Positions 6,229-11,237 of a stretch of DNA of 11,237 bases are shown here, in pieces; within the stretch, counting starts at the first letter, position 1, and each line of letters starts with the position of its first letter. The stretch is from a bacterium (GTDB taxonomy: Bacteria > Bacillota > Clostridia > Christensenellales > CAG-138): NCBI GenBank assembly GCA_029218485.1, contig JAQXRK010000134.1, positions 1 through 11,237 of the forward strand, read 5' to 3'. Both the position numbers and the translations under genes were made by a program. Under the pieces are notes generated by a model. It saw nothing but the letters and a program-made list of their open reading frames with translations. It was not told where the DNA came from and made no database searches.

Positions 6229-7374
6229 ATGAATATTCTCATCCTTTCCTGCAATACGGGCGAAGGCCACAACGCCGCCGGCCGCGCCGTACTGGAGCAA
6301 CTCGAGCAGCGGGGCGCGCACGGCGTGCTCGTGGACGCGCTGTCCTTCGCCTCCCGGGGCATCTCCCGGCTCGTATGCGACATCCACACCAGCGCCTACC
6401 GCAACGCGCCCGCCATCTTCGACGCAGGGTACGACAGGAGCGAACGGCCCGCCGAATCCGGCGATTCGATCGCCTATCGCGCCAATGCGCTGTACGCCAA
6501 AAAACTGCTGCGCTACATCCGCGCGGGCGGCTTTGATGCGGTGGTCGCGCCGCATGTATTCCCCGCCGAGGCGCTCACCTGCCTGCGGCGGCAGGGGCTT
6601 TTGTCGCTGCCGTGCTGCTTTATCGCGACCGACTACACCTGCAGCCCGTTCGTCGGCGAAACGGTGCTGGACGGCTACTGCATTCCGCATGCGTCGCTGG
6701 CCGAGGAATTCTGCGGGCACGGTCTGCCGCGCGAAAAGCTCATTGCAACCGGCATTCCGGTCGCCACATCGTTTGCCGCGCATGCGCCGCGCGCCGAGGC
6801 GCGCCGGGCGCTGTCCCTGCCCCGGAACGGGCGCGTCATCCTGCTCATGGCCGGCAGCATGGGCGCCGGGCACATCGGGGATGTCGCGGCGCGGCTGCTG
6901 CCGCAGCTGACCGTTGACGACCGCCTGATCTGCGTGTGCGGCAACAACGAAAAGCTGCGCCATTCGCTCCTCGGCGAGCACCGCGTGGACCCGCGCGTCG
7001 TGGTCATGGGCTTCACGGACCGGATGAGCCTGCTGATGGACGCGGCCGACCTGCTGCTGACGAAGGCGGGCGGACTGACCAGCACCGAGGCAGCGGTCAA
7101 GGGCGTTCCGCTCGTGTTGATGGACGTCGTGGGCGGCTGCGAGTCCAGAAACATCGCGTTCTTCACCGCGCACGGGCTGGCCCGGGCAGCGCAGGCCCCG
7201 GCCGATATCGCCGATTTGGCGCTCTCGCTGCTGGACGACCCGGCCGCATGCGCCGCCATGACGGCGCGCCAGCGCGAAACCATCGCGCCCGACGCCGCAT
7301 CGGCCGTTGCCGACTGGGTGCTCTCCGCCGCTGCGGCCGGCGGCGAAGCGGAGGGGGCCGCGCAGATGGGCTGA
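6229..7374 (+). CDS. MGDG synthase/UgtP-like glycosyltransferase (GT28, MurG-like fold)
   Basis: This 381-residue glycosyltransferase resembles monogalactosyldiacylglycerol synthase and diacylglycerol glucosyltransferase (UgtP/YpfP), peripheral membrane enzymes that transfer sugar from a UDP-sugar to a lipid acceptor. The N-terminal half starts with ILILSCNTGEGHNAAGRAV (3-21), the typical glycine/histidine loop, then VVAPHVFPAEAL (105-116) and FIATDYTCSP (131-140). After ATGIPV (173-178) comes the C-terminal nucleotide-binding half: LLMAGSMGAGHIGDVA (205-220), VVVMGFTDRM (257-266) and the donor-binding segment LLLTKAGGLTSTEA (275-288), then MDVVGGCESRNIAF. ATG 6229 is preferred because GGAG lies six bases before it and the fold begins at once; the frame opens earlier, at 6145, without support. 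Its position after the CrtO-like gene suggests successive glycosylation and acylation of one lipid. Donor and acceptor cannot be read from sequence. Confidence 0.88.
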   Translation: MNILILSCNTGEGHNAAGRAVLEQLEQRGAHGVLVDALSFASRGISRLVCDIHTSAYRNAPAIFDAGYDRSERPAESGDSIAYRANALYAKKLLRYIRAGGFDAVVAPHVFPAEALTCLRRQGLLSLPCCFIATDYTCSPFVGETVLDGYCIPHASLAEEFCGHGLPREKLIATGIPVATSFAAHAPRAEARRALSLPRNGRVILLMAGSMGAGHIGDVAARLLPQLTVDDRLICVCGNNEKLRHSLLGEHRVDPRVVVMGFTDRMSLLMDAADLLLTKAGGLTSTEAAVKGVPLVLMDVVGGCESRNIAFFTAHGLARAAQAPADIADLALSLLDDPAACAAMTARQRETIAPDAASAVADWVLSAAAAGGEAEGAAQMG

Positions 7375-7412
7375 GCGGAGGGCGGTTCAGCGGAAATATT
7401 GCCTGTTGAAAG

Positions 7413-7439
7413 AGCAGCGCGGCAAGATGCCGCGCTGCT
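7413..7439. terminator. Terminator hairpin between the convergent glycosyltransferase and CGGC genes
   Basis: A perfect 11-bp stem, AGCAGCGCGGC (7413-7423) with GCCGCGCTGCT (7429-7439), encloses the loop AAGAT. The plus-strand tail is only weakly U-rich (GCTGTCCTTT) and the minus-strand tail begins CTTTC, so release in either direction may be incomplete. It lies between two converging genes and probably serves both. Confidence 0.65.
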
Positions 7440-7495
7440 GCTGTCCTTTACGGTGGTGCTGTATTCGTCCTGTCGAAGAATGGCCCGGCCGAGGC

Positions 7496-7828
7496 TCAGT
7501 GCGTATGGTCGAGCAGGCGCACCTGTCCGTCCAGCTCGCCCGCAATGCCCGCGAGCATGGCCTTCGCAAACGGACATGGGTAGCCGATCGGCGTGCCCTT
7601 CTGGATACACGAGGCCAGCGCAATGGTGTCCGCGCCCCGCTTGACCAGCTCCCGCGCGCGCAGCACCGCCCGCTTGCCGGGGCAGCCGCCGCAGCTCACA
7701 AACCCGATGATCTCGATGTCCTCCTCCACGCCGGCAAATACGCCCGTCCGCTCCCGAACCGCGCGAAAATCGGTCGTTCCGGGACAGATTTCCTCGGTCT
7801 GCATGCATCGAATGACGCCCAGTTTCAT
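7496..7828 (-). CDS. CGGC-domain small cysteine-rich protein
   Basis: This 110-residue cytoplasmic protein carries the CGGC motif (46-49, in FVSCGGCPGKRA) that names this family. Further cysteines are at 8, 15, 74 and 85 (IRCMQTEEICPG; LASCIQKG; YPCPF), six in all, which suggests metal binding or thiol chemistry. The family is thought to be metal-binding but its biochemical role is not known to me. ATG 7828 is chosen because GGGAGGT lies six bases upstream and MKLGVIRC begins the conserved part; the frame opens upstream to 7891 but would overlap the end of glyA. It follows glyA by 59 bases on the same strand with no terminator between, so it is probably the second gene of the glycine-riboswitch transcript. 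A link to one-carbon or glycine metabolism is inference from position only. Confidence 0.82.
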   Translation of the reverse strand: MKLGVIRCMQTEEICPGTTDFRAVRERTGVFAGVEEDIEIIGFVSCGGCPGKRAVLRARELVKRGADTIALASCIQKGTPIGYPCPFAKAMLAGIAGELDGQVRLLDHTH

Positions 7829-7887
7829 GACAATACCTCCCTGAAAAATACCGGTTGCCCGGCCCGCCGCCGCGGTCGGGCGCTCCT

Positions 7888-9141
7888 TCAATCGTAGACC
7901 GGGAAGCGGCTCGTGATCTCGTTGACGATCGCGCGAACCTCCTCCGCGCTCGCCTCATAGTCCGTCGCCGTGCGCCAGATGCAGTCCGCAATCTGCTCCA
8001 TCTCGGCCACGCCGAGGCCGCGGCTCGTGACGGTCGGCGTGCCGATGCGCGCGCCGCTGGTGACGAACGGCTTCTCCGGGTCGTTCGGCACGGCGTTCTT
8101 GTTGATCGTGATCTGCACGGTGTCGAGCCGGCGCTCCAGCTCCTTGCCCGTCAGGTGGAGCGAGCGCAGGTCGGCCAGCAGCAGGTGGTTGTCGGTGCCG
8201 TTTGAAACGAGCTGCATGCCGCGCCGCATCAGCCCATCGGCCAGCGCCTTGGCGTTCTCGACCACGCGGCGCTGATAGTCGGCGAACGAGGGCTGCAGTG
8301 CCTCGAGGAGGCAGATCGCCTTGGCCGCGATCACGTGCATGAGCGGACCGCCCTGCATGCCGGGGAACACGGCCTTGTTCAGCGCGGGGCCGAACGACTC
8401 CTTGGCGAGGATCATGCCGCCGCGCGGGCCGCGCAGCGTTTTGTGCGTCGTGGTCGTGACCACATCCGCATACGGTACGGGGCTCGGGTGCACGCCCGCC
8501 GCCACAAGACCGGCGATGTGCGCCATGTCGACCATGAGCAGCGCGCCCACGCTGTGCGCAATCTCGGCAAAGCGCTCAAAATCGATGATGCGCGAATACG
8601 CCGACGCGCCCGCCACGATCAGCTTCGGCCGCACCTGCTCCGCAATGCGCTGTACCTCGTCATAGTCGATCCGGCCCGTCTCCGGGTTGATGCCGTAGGA
8701 AGAAAACGAGTAGTACTTGCCGGACAGATTGACCGGCATGCCGTGCGTGAGATGGCCGCCGTTCTGCAGGCTCATGCCGAGCACGCGGTCGCCGGGGTTG
8801 AGCAGGGCGAAGTACACGGCGAGGTTCGCCTGTGCGCCGGAGTGCGGCTGCACGTTCACATACTCCGCGCCGAAGAGCTGCTTTGCGCGCTCAATGGCGA
8901 GGTTCTCCACCACGTCCACATATGCGCAGCCGCCGTAGTACCGCTTGCCGGGGTAGCCCTCGGCGTACTTGTTCGTCAGTACGCTGCCCATCGCCGCCAT
9001 GACGGCGGGGGACGCCAGGTTTTCCGATGCGATCAACTCCAGATTGCGCTGCTGCCGGTTCAGCTCGCCCGCCATCGCCTCGGCTACGGCGGGGTCCTGC
9101 TCCATCAGAAAGTGGAGGTTGCGTTCAACATTCTGTTCCAT
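7888..9141 (-). CDS. glyA: Serine hydroxymethyltransferase
   Basis: GlyA is the cytoplasmic PLP enzyme that interconverts serine plus tetrahydrofolate with glycine plus 5,10-methylene-tetrahydrofolate, the main source of one-carbon units. The protein is 417 residues, the normal bacterial length. Visible signatures are LELIASENLAS (34-44), NKYAEGYPGKRYYGG (57-71), VNVQPHSGAQAN (95-106), GGHLTHG (128-134), LLMVDMAHIAGLVAAG with Asp205 (201-216) and VVTTTTHKTLRGPRGG with the PLP-binding Lys234. The segment before GGHLTHG reads SLQN, where His is common in place of Asn127; this is a small departure of unknown effect. ATG 9141 is preceded by a purine-rich GGGGAAGGAAA tract, but about 15 bases away, so the ribosome binding site is poor. 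It is controlled by the tandem glycine riboswitch and terminator upstream and is followed by the CGGC gene. Confidence 0.97.
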   Translation of the reverse strand: MEQNVERNLHFLMEQDPAVAEAMAGELNRQQRNLELIASENLASPAVMAAMGSVLTNKYAEGYPGKRYYGGCAYVDVVENLAIERAKQLFGAEYVNVQPHSGAQANLAVYFALLNPGDRVLGMSLQNGGHLTHGMPVNLSGKYYSFSSYGINPETGRIDYDEVQRIAEQVRPKLIVAGASAYSRIIDFERFAEIAHSVGALLMVDMAHIAGLVAAGVHPSPVPYADVVTTTTHKTLRGPRGGMILAKESFGPALNKAVFPGMQGGPLMHVIAAKAICLLEALQPSFADYQRRVVENAKALADGLMRRGMQLVSNGTDNHLLLADLRSLHLTGKELERRLDTVQITINKNAVPNDPEKPFVTSGARIGTPTVTSRGLGVAEMEQIADCIWRTATDYEASAEEVRAIVNEITSRFPVYD

Positions 9142-9164
9142 GATCCGTTACCATTTCCTTCCCC

Positions 9165-9210
9165 AAAAATATGAAAGGGAGCGATGATCCGATGCTCGGA
9201 CACGCTCCCT
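9165..9210 (-). terminator. Riboswitch expression-platform terminator upstream of glyA
   Basis: On the minus strand AGGGAGCG and CGCTCCCT (9210-9203 with 9183-9176) pair, with an inner TCCGA/TCGGA stem, followed by TTCATATTTTT ending at 9165. It ends 24 bases before the glyA ATG and immediately before the purine-rich ribosome binding tract, so it can block glyA transcription. A second hairpin, AAAGACC/GGTCTTT (9214-9233), lies between it and aptamer 2 and overlaps an alternative CTGG/CCAG pairing, giving room for a switch. Confidence 0.75.
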
Positions 9211-9251
9211 ATGAAAGACCTGAACTGGTCTTTGCCAGCGATACTACCGGT

Positions 9252-9478
9252 ACTCTGTCCTTTTGCCTGAGAGATTCGGCGCTGTCCTTCAAAAAGGACT
9301 GCCTTGCACCTTCGGCCCCCGCCAAAGCGGGCTTCTCCAGAGTCCCCTCCGTTTTCAGTCCTGCCCGAACCGGGCGCCTGAGAGTGTTATTCCTTCGGCG
9401 AACCGCGCGGTCTAAAGCGGGAAACTGCCGGCAGCGCACCTGCCGTACCGCCCAACACCGCGGGTTTCTTTCCTGAAA
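9252..9478 (-). ncRNA. Tandem glycine riboswitch (two aptamers) controlling glyA
   Basis: Read on the minus strand, aptamer 2 spans 9343-9252: P1 is ACTCTG/CAGAGT, enclosing GGAGA, GCCGAAGGTGCAAGGC and CTCTCAGGCAAAAGGACAG, a near-exact match to the glycine aptamer core. Aptamer 1 spans 9478-9353: P1 is TTTCAG/CTGAAA with core pieces GGAAAGA, CGCCGAAGGAATAA, CTCTCAGGC and AGGACTG. A 9-base linker (ACGGAGGGG) joins them. The bases upstream of aptamer 1 include CTCC, which can pair with GGAG in the linker to form the leader-linker helix (kink-turn) known from tandem glycine riboswitches. Aptamer 1 differs from the usual core by a small inserted hairpin, GCCCG-GTT-CGGGC. Glycine riboswitches usually turn genes on; the sign of control here is not settled by sequence. 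Confidence 0.93.
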
Positions 9479-9508
9479 CTTTCAAAGGGAGATATGATAT
9501 TGCATCAC

Positions 9509-9537
9509 ATTATATACGATGCGCCCTCTCCTGTCAA
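9509..9537 (-). promoter_or_regulatory. Consensus sigma-A promoter of the glycine riboswitch-glyA unit
   Basis: On the minus strand TTGACA (9537-9532) and TATAAT (9514-9509) both match consensus perfectly with a 17-base spacer. Transcription would start near 9502, about 24 bases before aptamer 1. Such a strong promoter fits control by riboswitch termination rather than by initiation. Confidence 0.93.
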
Positions 9538-9540
9538 CCG

Positions 9541-9821
9541 TCACTTTTCGACCCGGCCGCGCTCCTGCGCCGGAATATACCCCCCTGCAATTGCGGCTCT
9601 GGCGCGGAAGCGGCCTTCTGTGGTAAACTAAATGGTAATGCATCTACCTTTGCGCGGCTTTTGCAACTTTTTCGGCGTTCTGCGCGTCTTATAGAGGGAG
9701 CTGCCCCAAATACCGGCGCAGATGTGTTCGGGCGCGGCCGCCTGCCCGGCGCAGCGCGGACAAGCCCGCGCGCATGCACGGTCCGCGCAATCCCGCCATC
9801 CCCCATGAAAGGAGCTTTGTC
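9541..9821. other. Intergenic stretch before the DUF218 gene
   Basis: No gene is supported here. Beyond the glyA promoter at its left edge and the ribosome binding site AAAGGAG (9808-9814), I see only weak promoter-like pieces for the rightward gene: TGGTAAACT (9621-9629) resembles an extended -10 and TATAGA (9690-9695) resembles a -10, neither with a good -35. Confidence 0.3.
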
Positions 9822-10670
9822 ATGACCAAATTCCGCCTCGCGATGCTGTGCCTCGCCGTATGCAGCCTTGCAGCAATCTTTTTCGGCGTCTATCTGCTTG
9901 AAAAACACGGCAAGCTGCACATGACGCTGTTTCACAAGCTGCTGCTCGGGCTTGGCGTTGTGCTCGTGCTCGACACGGTGGTCGTCTCATTCCTGTCCAA
10001 CTTCAACCTCGGCGTGATCCTCCCCGCCTTCTTCGGCGTGCCGCTGATCGCGCTCGCGTTCCTGCTGCCGTACATGGACCATGGCTTTCTGCGCTTTCTC
10101 AAGTGGTTCACGGCCGGGTGCTACGCGGTGGCTGCCTGCATCTTCCTCGTGTGCGGCATTCTCATGACCACGGCGGCGCACCGGGGCGATCACCGGCAAG
10201 CTGACGCGGTCATCGTGCTCGGTGCGGCCGTGCACGGCGACAGGGTGACATGGGTGCTCTCGAACCGGCTCGACGCGGCGATCGAGTATCTCAACGCGCA
10301 CCCGGAAGCCATCGCGGTGGTCTCGGGCGGTCAGGGCGCGGGCGAAAGCGTGACCGAGGGCTCGGCCATGCGAAAATACATGCTCGCGCACGGCATCGCG
10401 GAGAACCGCGTCTATGCCGAGGAGCGCGCCGCCAACACGCGGGAGAACTTCCGGTTTTCCATGGAGATCATCGACGAAGTGCTCGGCCCGGATGCGGACG
10501 TCGCCTTTGTAACGACGGGATTCCACGTCTATCGGGCCGGCGCCGTCGCCGCCGCACAGGGCATCGACACCTTCGGCATTCCGGCGGACGACGTCTGGTA
10601 TATCGCGTTCAACAACTTTTTGCGCGAGTGCGTGGGCATCTGCGTCTACGCGCTCAAGGGCACGATCTGA
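9822..10670 (+). CDS. DUF218 (YdcF/SanA/ElyC-like) membrane protein with four N-terminal TM helices
   Basis: This 282-residue protein has four predicted membrane helices (about 6-26, 39-59, 64-83, 97-117) followed by a DUF218 domain from about 127 to the C-terminus. The DUF218 signatures are ADAVIVLGAAVHGDRV (127-142), SNRLDAAIEYL, VVSGGQGAGESVTEG, the MRKYMLAHGI stretch, ENRVYAEERAANTRENF and FVTTGFHVYRA. Relatives include SanA, ElyC and YdcF, which are tied to envelope integrity and peptidoglycan precursor metabolism; the reaction is not established, although YdcF binds S-adenosylmethionine. ATG 9822 is chosen because AAAGGAG lies seven bases upstream; the frame opens at 9774 without a comparable site. 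It stands alone, with divergent glyA to its left and a long non-coding stretch to its right. The substrate is unknown. Confidence 0.88.
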   Translation: MTKFRLAMLCLAVCSLAAIFFGVYLLEKHGKLHMTLFHKLLLGLGVVLVLDTVVVSFLSNFNLGVILPAFFGVPLIALAFLLPYMDHGFLRFLKWFTAGCYAVAACIFLVCGILMTTAAHRGDHRQADAVIVLGAAVHGDRVTWVLSNRLDAAIEYLNAHPEAIAVVSGGQGAGESVTEGSAMRKYMLAHGIAENRVYAEERAANTRENFRFSMEIIDEVLGPDADVAFVTTGFHVYRAGAVAAAQGIDTFGIPADDVWYIAFNNFLRECVGICVYALKGTI

Positions 10671-10849
10671 GCGCGCGCCAGCATCCTCCGGCCATTTTGA
10701 ACCAATCCGCACCCGCGCGCAGGGGGAGTACGCCCTGCGCCACCCAAGCATGATCCGGTGCTCCGAACCAATCTGCGCTCTTGCGCGGCGCACGATCTGC
10801 GCCGGGCGGCAGCGCTTGTACGCACATGTGCTGCAGCGCAACAGAAACT
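10671..10849. repeat. Diverged repeat pair and hairpins downstream of the DUF218 gene
   Basis: GAACCAATCCGC (10699-10710) recurs as GAACCAATCTGC (10765-10776), 66 bases apart, close to the period of the array that follows. GCGCAGGG (10717-10724) and CCCTGCGC (10733-10740) form an 8-bp hairpin, and GGCGCA-CGATC-TGCGCC forms another at about 10788-10804. The stretch GCTTGTACGCACATGTG near 10815-10830 matches the inner part of the later units. I see no gene here and no U-tailed terminator for the DUF218 gene. Confidence 0.45.
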
Positions 10850-11024
10850 CCAAGGGAAGCGCGGACTTGCCCTTGGTCGCTTGTACCATATGCGCCAAGA
10901 AAAGGGCGAGCTTGCCCGTGATCGCTTGTATGCATGTGCGCCGCCGCGCATCACACATGCCAAGAAAAGGGCGAACTCGCCCTTGGTCGCTCGTACGCAC
11001 ATGCGCCGCCGCGCATCATCAGGA
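10850..11024. repeat. Three-unit degenerate hairpin repeat array (45, 65 and 65 bp)
   Basis: Units start with CCAAG at 10850, 10895 and 10960. Each continues with a hairpin, then GTCGCTTGTAC or close variants, then ATGCGCC. In the two 65-bp units this is followed by GCCGCGCATCA; the first unit lacks that block. The first hairpin in each unit can fold: CCAAGGG with CCCTTGG in unit 1, AAGGGCGA with TCGCCCTT in unit 3. In units 2 and 3 a second hairpin, TGCGC-CGCC-GCGCA, follows. Read on the minus strand, the first hairpins of units 2 and 3 end in TTTTCTT and look like weak terminators. No integrase, cas gene or transposase is nearby. It is probably a non-coding dispersed repeat family; the small reading frames crossing it lack ribosome binding sites. 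Confidence 0.6.
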
Positions 11025-11188
11025 AGAGCTGATGTGCAAAACACAGTGGCCGGCAGAGTGCCTGCCTGCGCATTAGCCGCTTTCCTGACCGCGCGCGCCG
11101 CCGTCCCGCAGGCGAACCGCAGCGAAAGTTCCCGCTGCCGCAGGGTGCAGAAAGCAGCGCGGATCGACCCGGCGGCGTCCCTCCAACG
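11025..11188. other. Intergenic stretch with no supported gene
   Basis: This GC-rich stretch has one small hairpin, GCAGCG (11119-11124) with CGCTGC (11133-11138). I see no ribosome binding site joined to a plausible reading frame and no known RNA class. Confidence 0.4.
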
Positions 11189-11233
11189 AAAAACGGCAGC
11201 CCCCTCCAACCGGAAAGGGCTGCCGTTTGTTTT
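11189..11233. terminator. Strong bidirectional intrinsic terminator at the right edge
   Basis: AAACGGCAGCCC (11191-11202) pairs perfectly with GGGCTGCCGTTT (11217-11228) across a 14-base loop. TTTGTTTT follows on the right and AAAAA precedes on the left, so both strands get a U-rich tail. It is 520 bases after the DUF218 stop, and may instead end a leftward gene that lies beyond the window. Confidence 0.85.
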
Positions 11234-11237
11234 GCTT

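Noticed and set aside
5998..7173. 391-residue minus-strand frame antisense to the glycosyltransferase
   Set aside because: It is a long shadow frame typical of high-GC coding DNA; the plus strand encodes an intact GT28 protein with all motifs.
6675..7991. 438-residue minus-strand frame over parts of the glycosyltransferase, CGGC and glyA genes
   Set aside because: It overlaps three well-supported genes and shows Arg/Ala/Ser-rich composition without a domain.
8335..9174. 279-residue plus-strand frame antisense to glyA
   Set aside because: His/Arg/Val-rich shadow of glyA with no ribosome binding site and no family features.
9987..11000. 337-residue minus-strand frame through the DUF218 gene and the repeat array, with repeated TSDQGxVRPFLG-like peptides
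   Set aside because: The peptide repeats simply reflect the DNA repeats; most of the frame is antisense to a supported gene and there is no ribosome binding site.
10850..11024. CRISPR array
   Set aside because: Units are degenerate, of unequal length, contiguous without unique spacers, and no cas gene is nearby.
10750..11076. 108-residue plus-strand frame in the repeat region
   Set aside because: It is made of translated repeat units, has no ribosome binding site and matches no family I recognise.
1..11237. tRNA, rRNA, insertion sequence or prophage features
   Set aside because: No tRNA-like cloverleaf, rRNA segment, transposase, integrase or flanking target duplication was seen on either strand.

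Overview
The window looks like a piece of a high-GC Bacillota genome, most likely a gut-type Clostridia (Oscillospiraceae or Christensenellaceae-like). This is inferred from strong AGGAGG-type ribosome binding sites, sigma-A-type promoters (one a perfect TTGACA-17-TATAAT), U-tailed intrinsic terminators, a tandem glycine riboswitch, and protein families typical of that phylum. The genus cannot be named from the sequence alone. All genes look intact except the first, which runs off the left edge.

Layout. (1) 1-1455 (+) is the 3' part of pyrG, CTP synthase. Two hairpins follow; the second, at 1661-1694, is a bidirectional terminator facing a convergent gene. (2) 1775-2509 (-) is a MerR-family regulator with a TipAS-like ligand domain, with its own 19-bp-spacer MerR-type promoter. 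(3) 2817-5347 (-) is a probable operon of response regulator, histidine kinase and VTT-family membrane protein. (4) 5601-7374 (+), divergent from it, holds a CrtO-like acyltransferase and an MGDG-synthase/UgtP-like glycosyltransferase. The two transcription units share an intergenic region with 11-bp-phased repeats that look like an OmpR-family operator. (5) 7496-9141 (-) is glyA followed by a small CGGC-domain protein, both behind a tandem glycine riboswitch with a terminator (9165-9478) and a consensus promoter. (6) 9822-10670 (+) is a DUF218/YdcF-like membrane protein. (7) 10671-11188 has no convincing gene and holds a degenerate hairpin-bearing repeat array. A bidirectional terminator ends the window at 11189-11233.

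How the genes may work together. The most interesting block is 2817-7374. A two-component system that probably senses at the membrane is linked to a VTT membrane protein (a family that includes lipid scramblases and flippases). It shares control DNA with an acyltransferase plus glycosyltransferase pair whose families make glycolipids. I infer a regulated envelope-glycolipid module: the glycosyltransferase glycosylates a lipid, the CrtO-like enzyme may acylate it, and the VTT protein may move lipids. No carotenoid gene is present, so the literal CrtO function is doubtful. The second notable unit is the glycine-riboswitch operon, which places an uncharacterised cysteine-rich CGGC protein under apparent glycine control.
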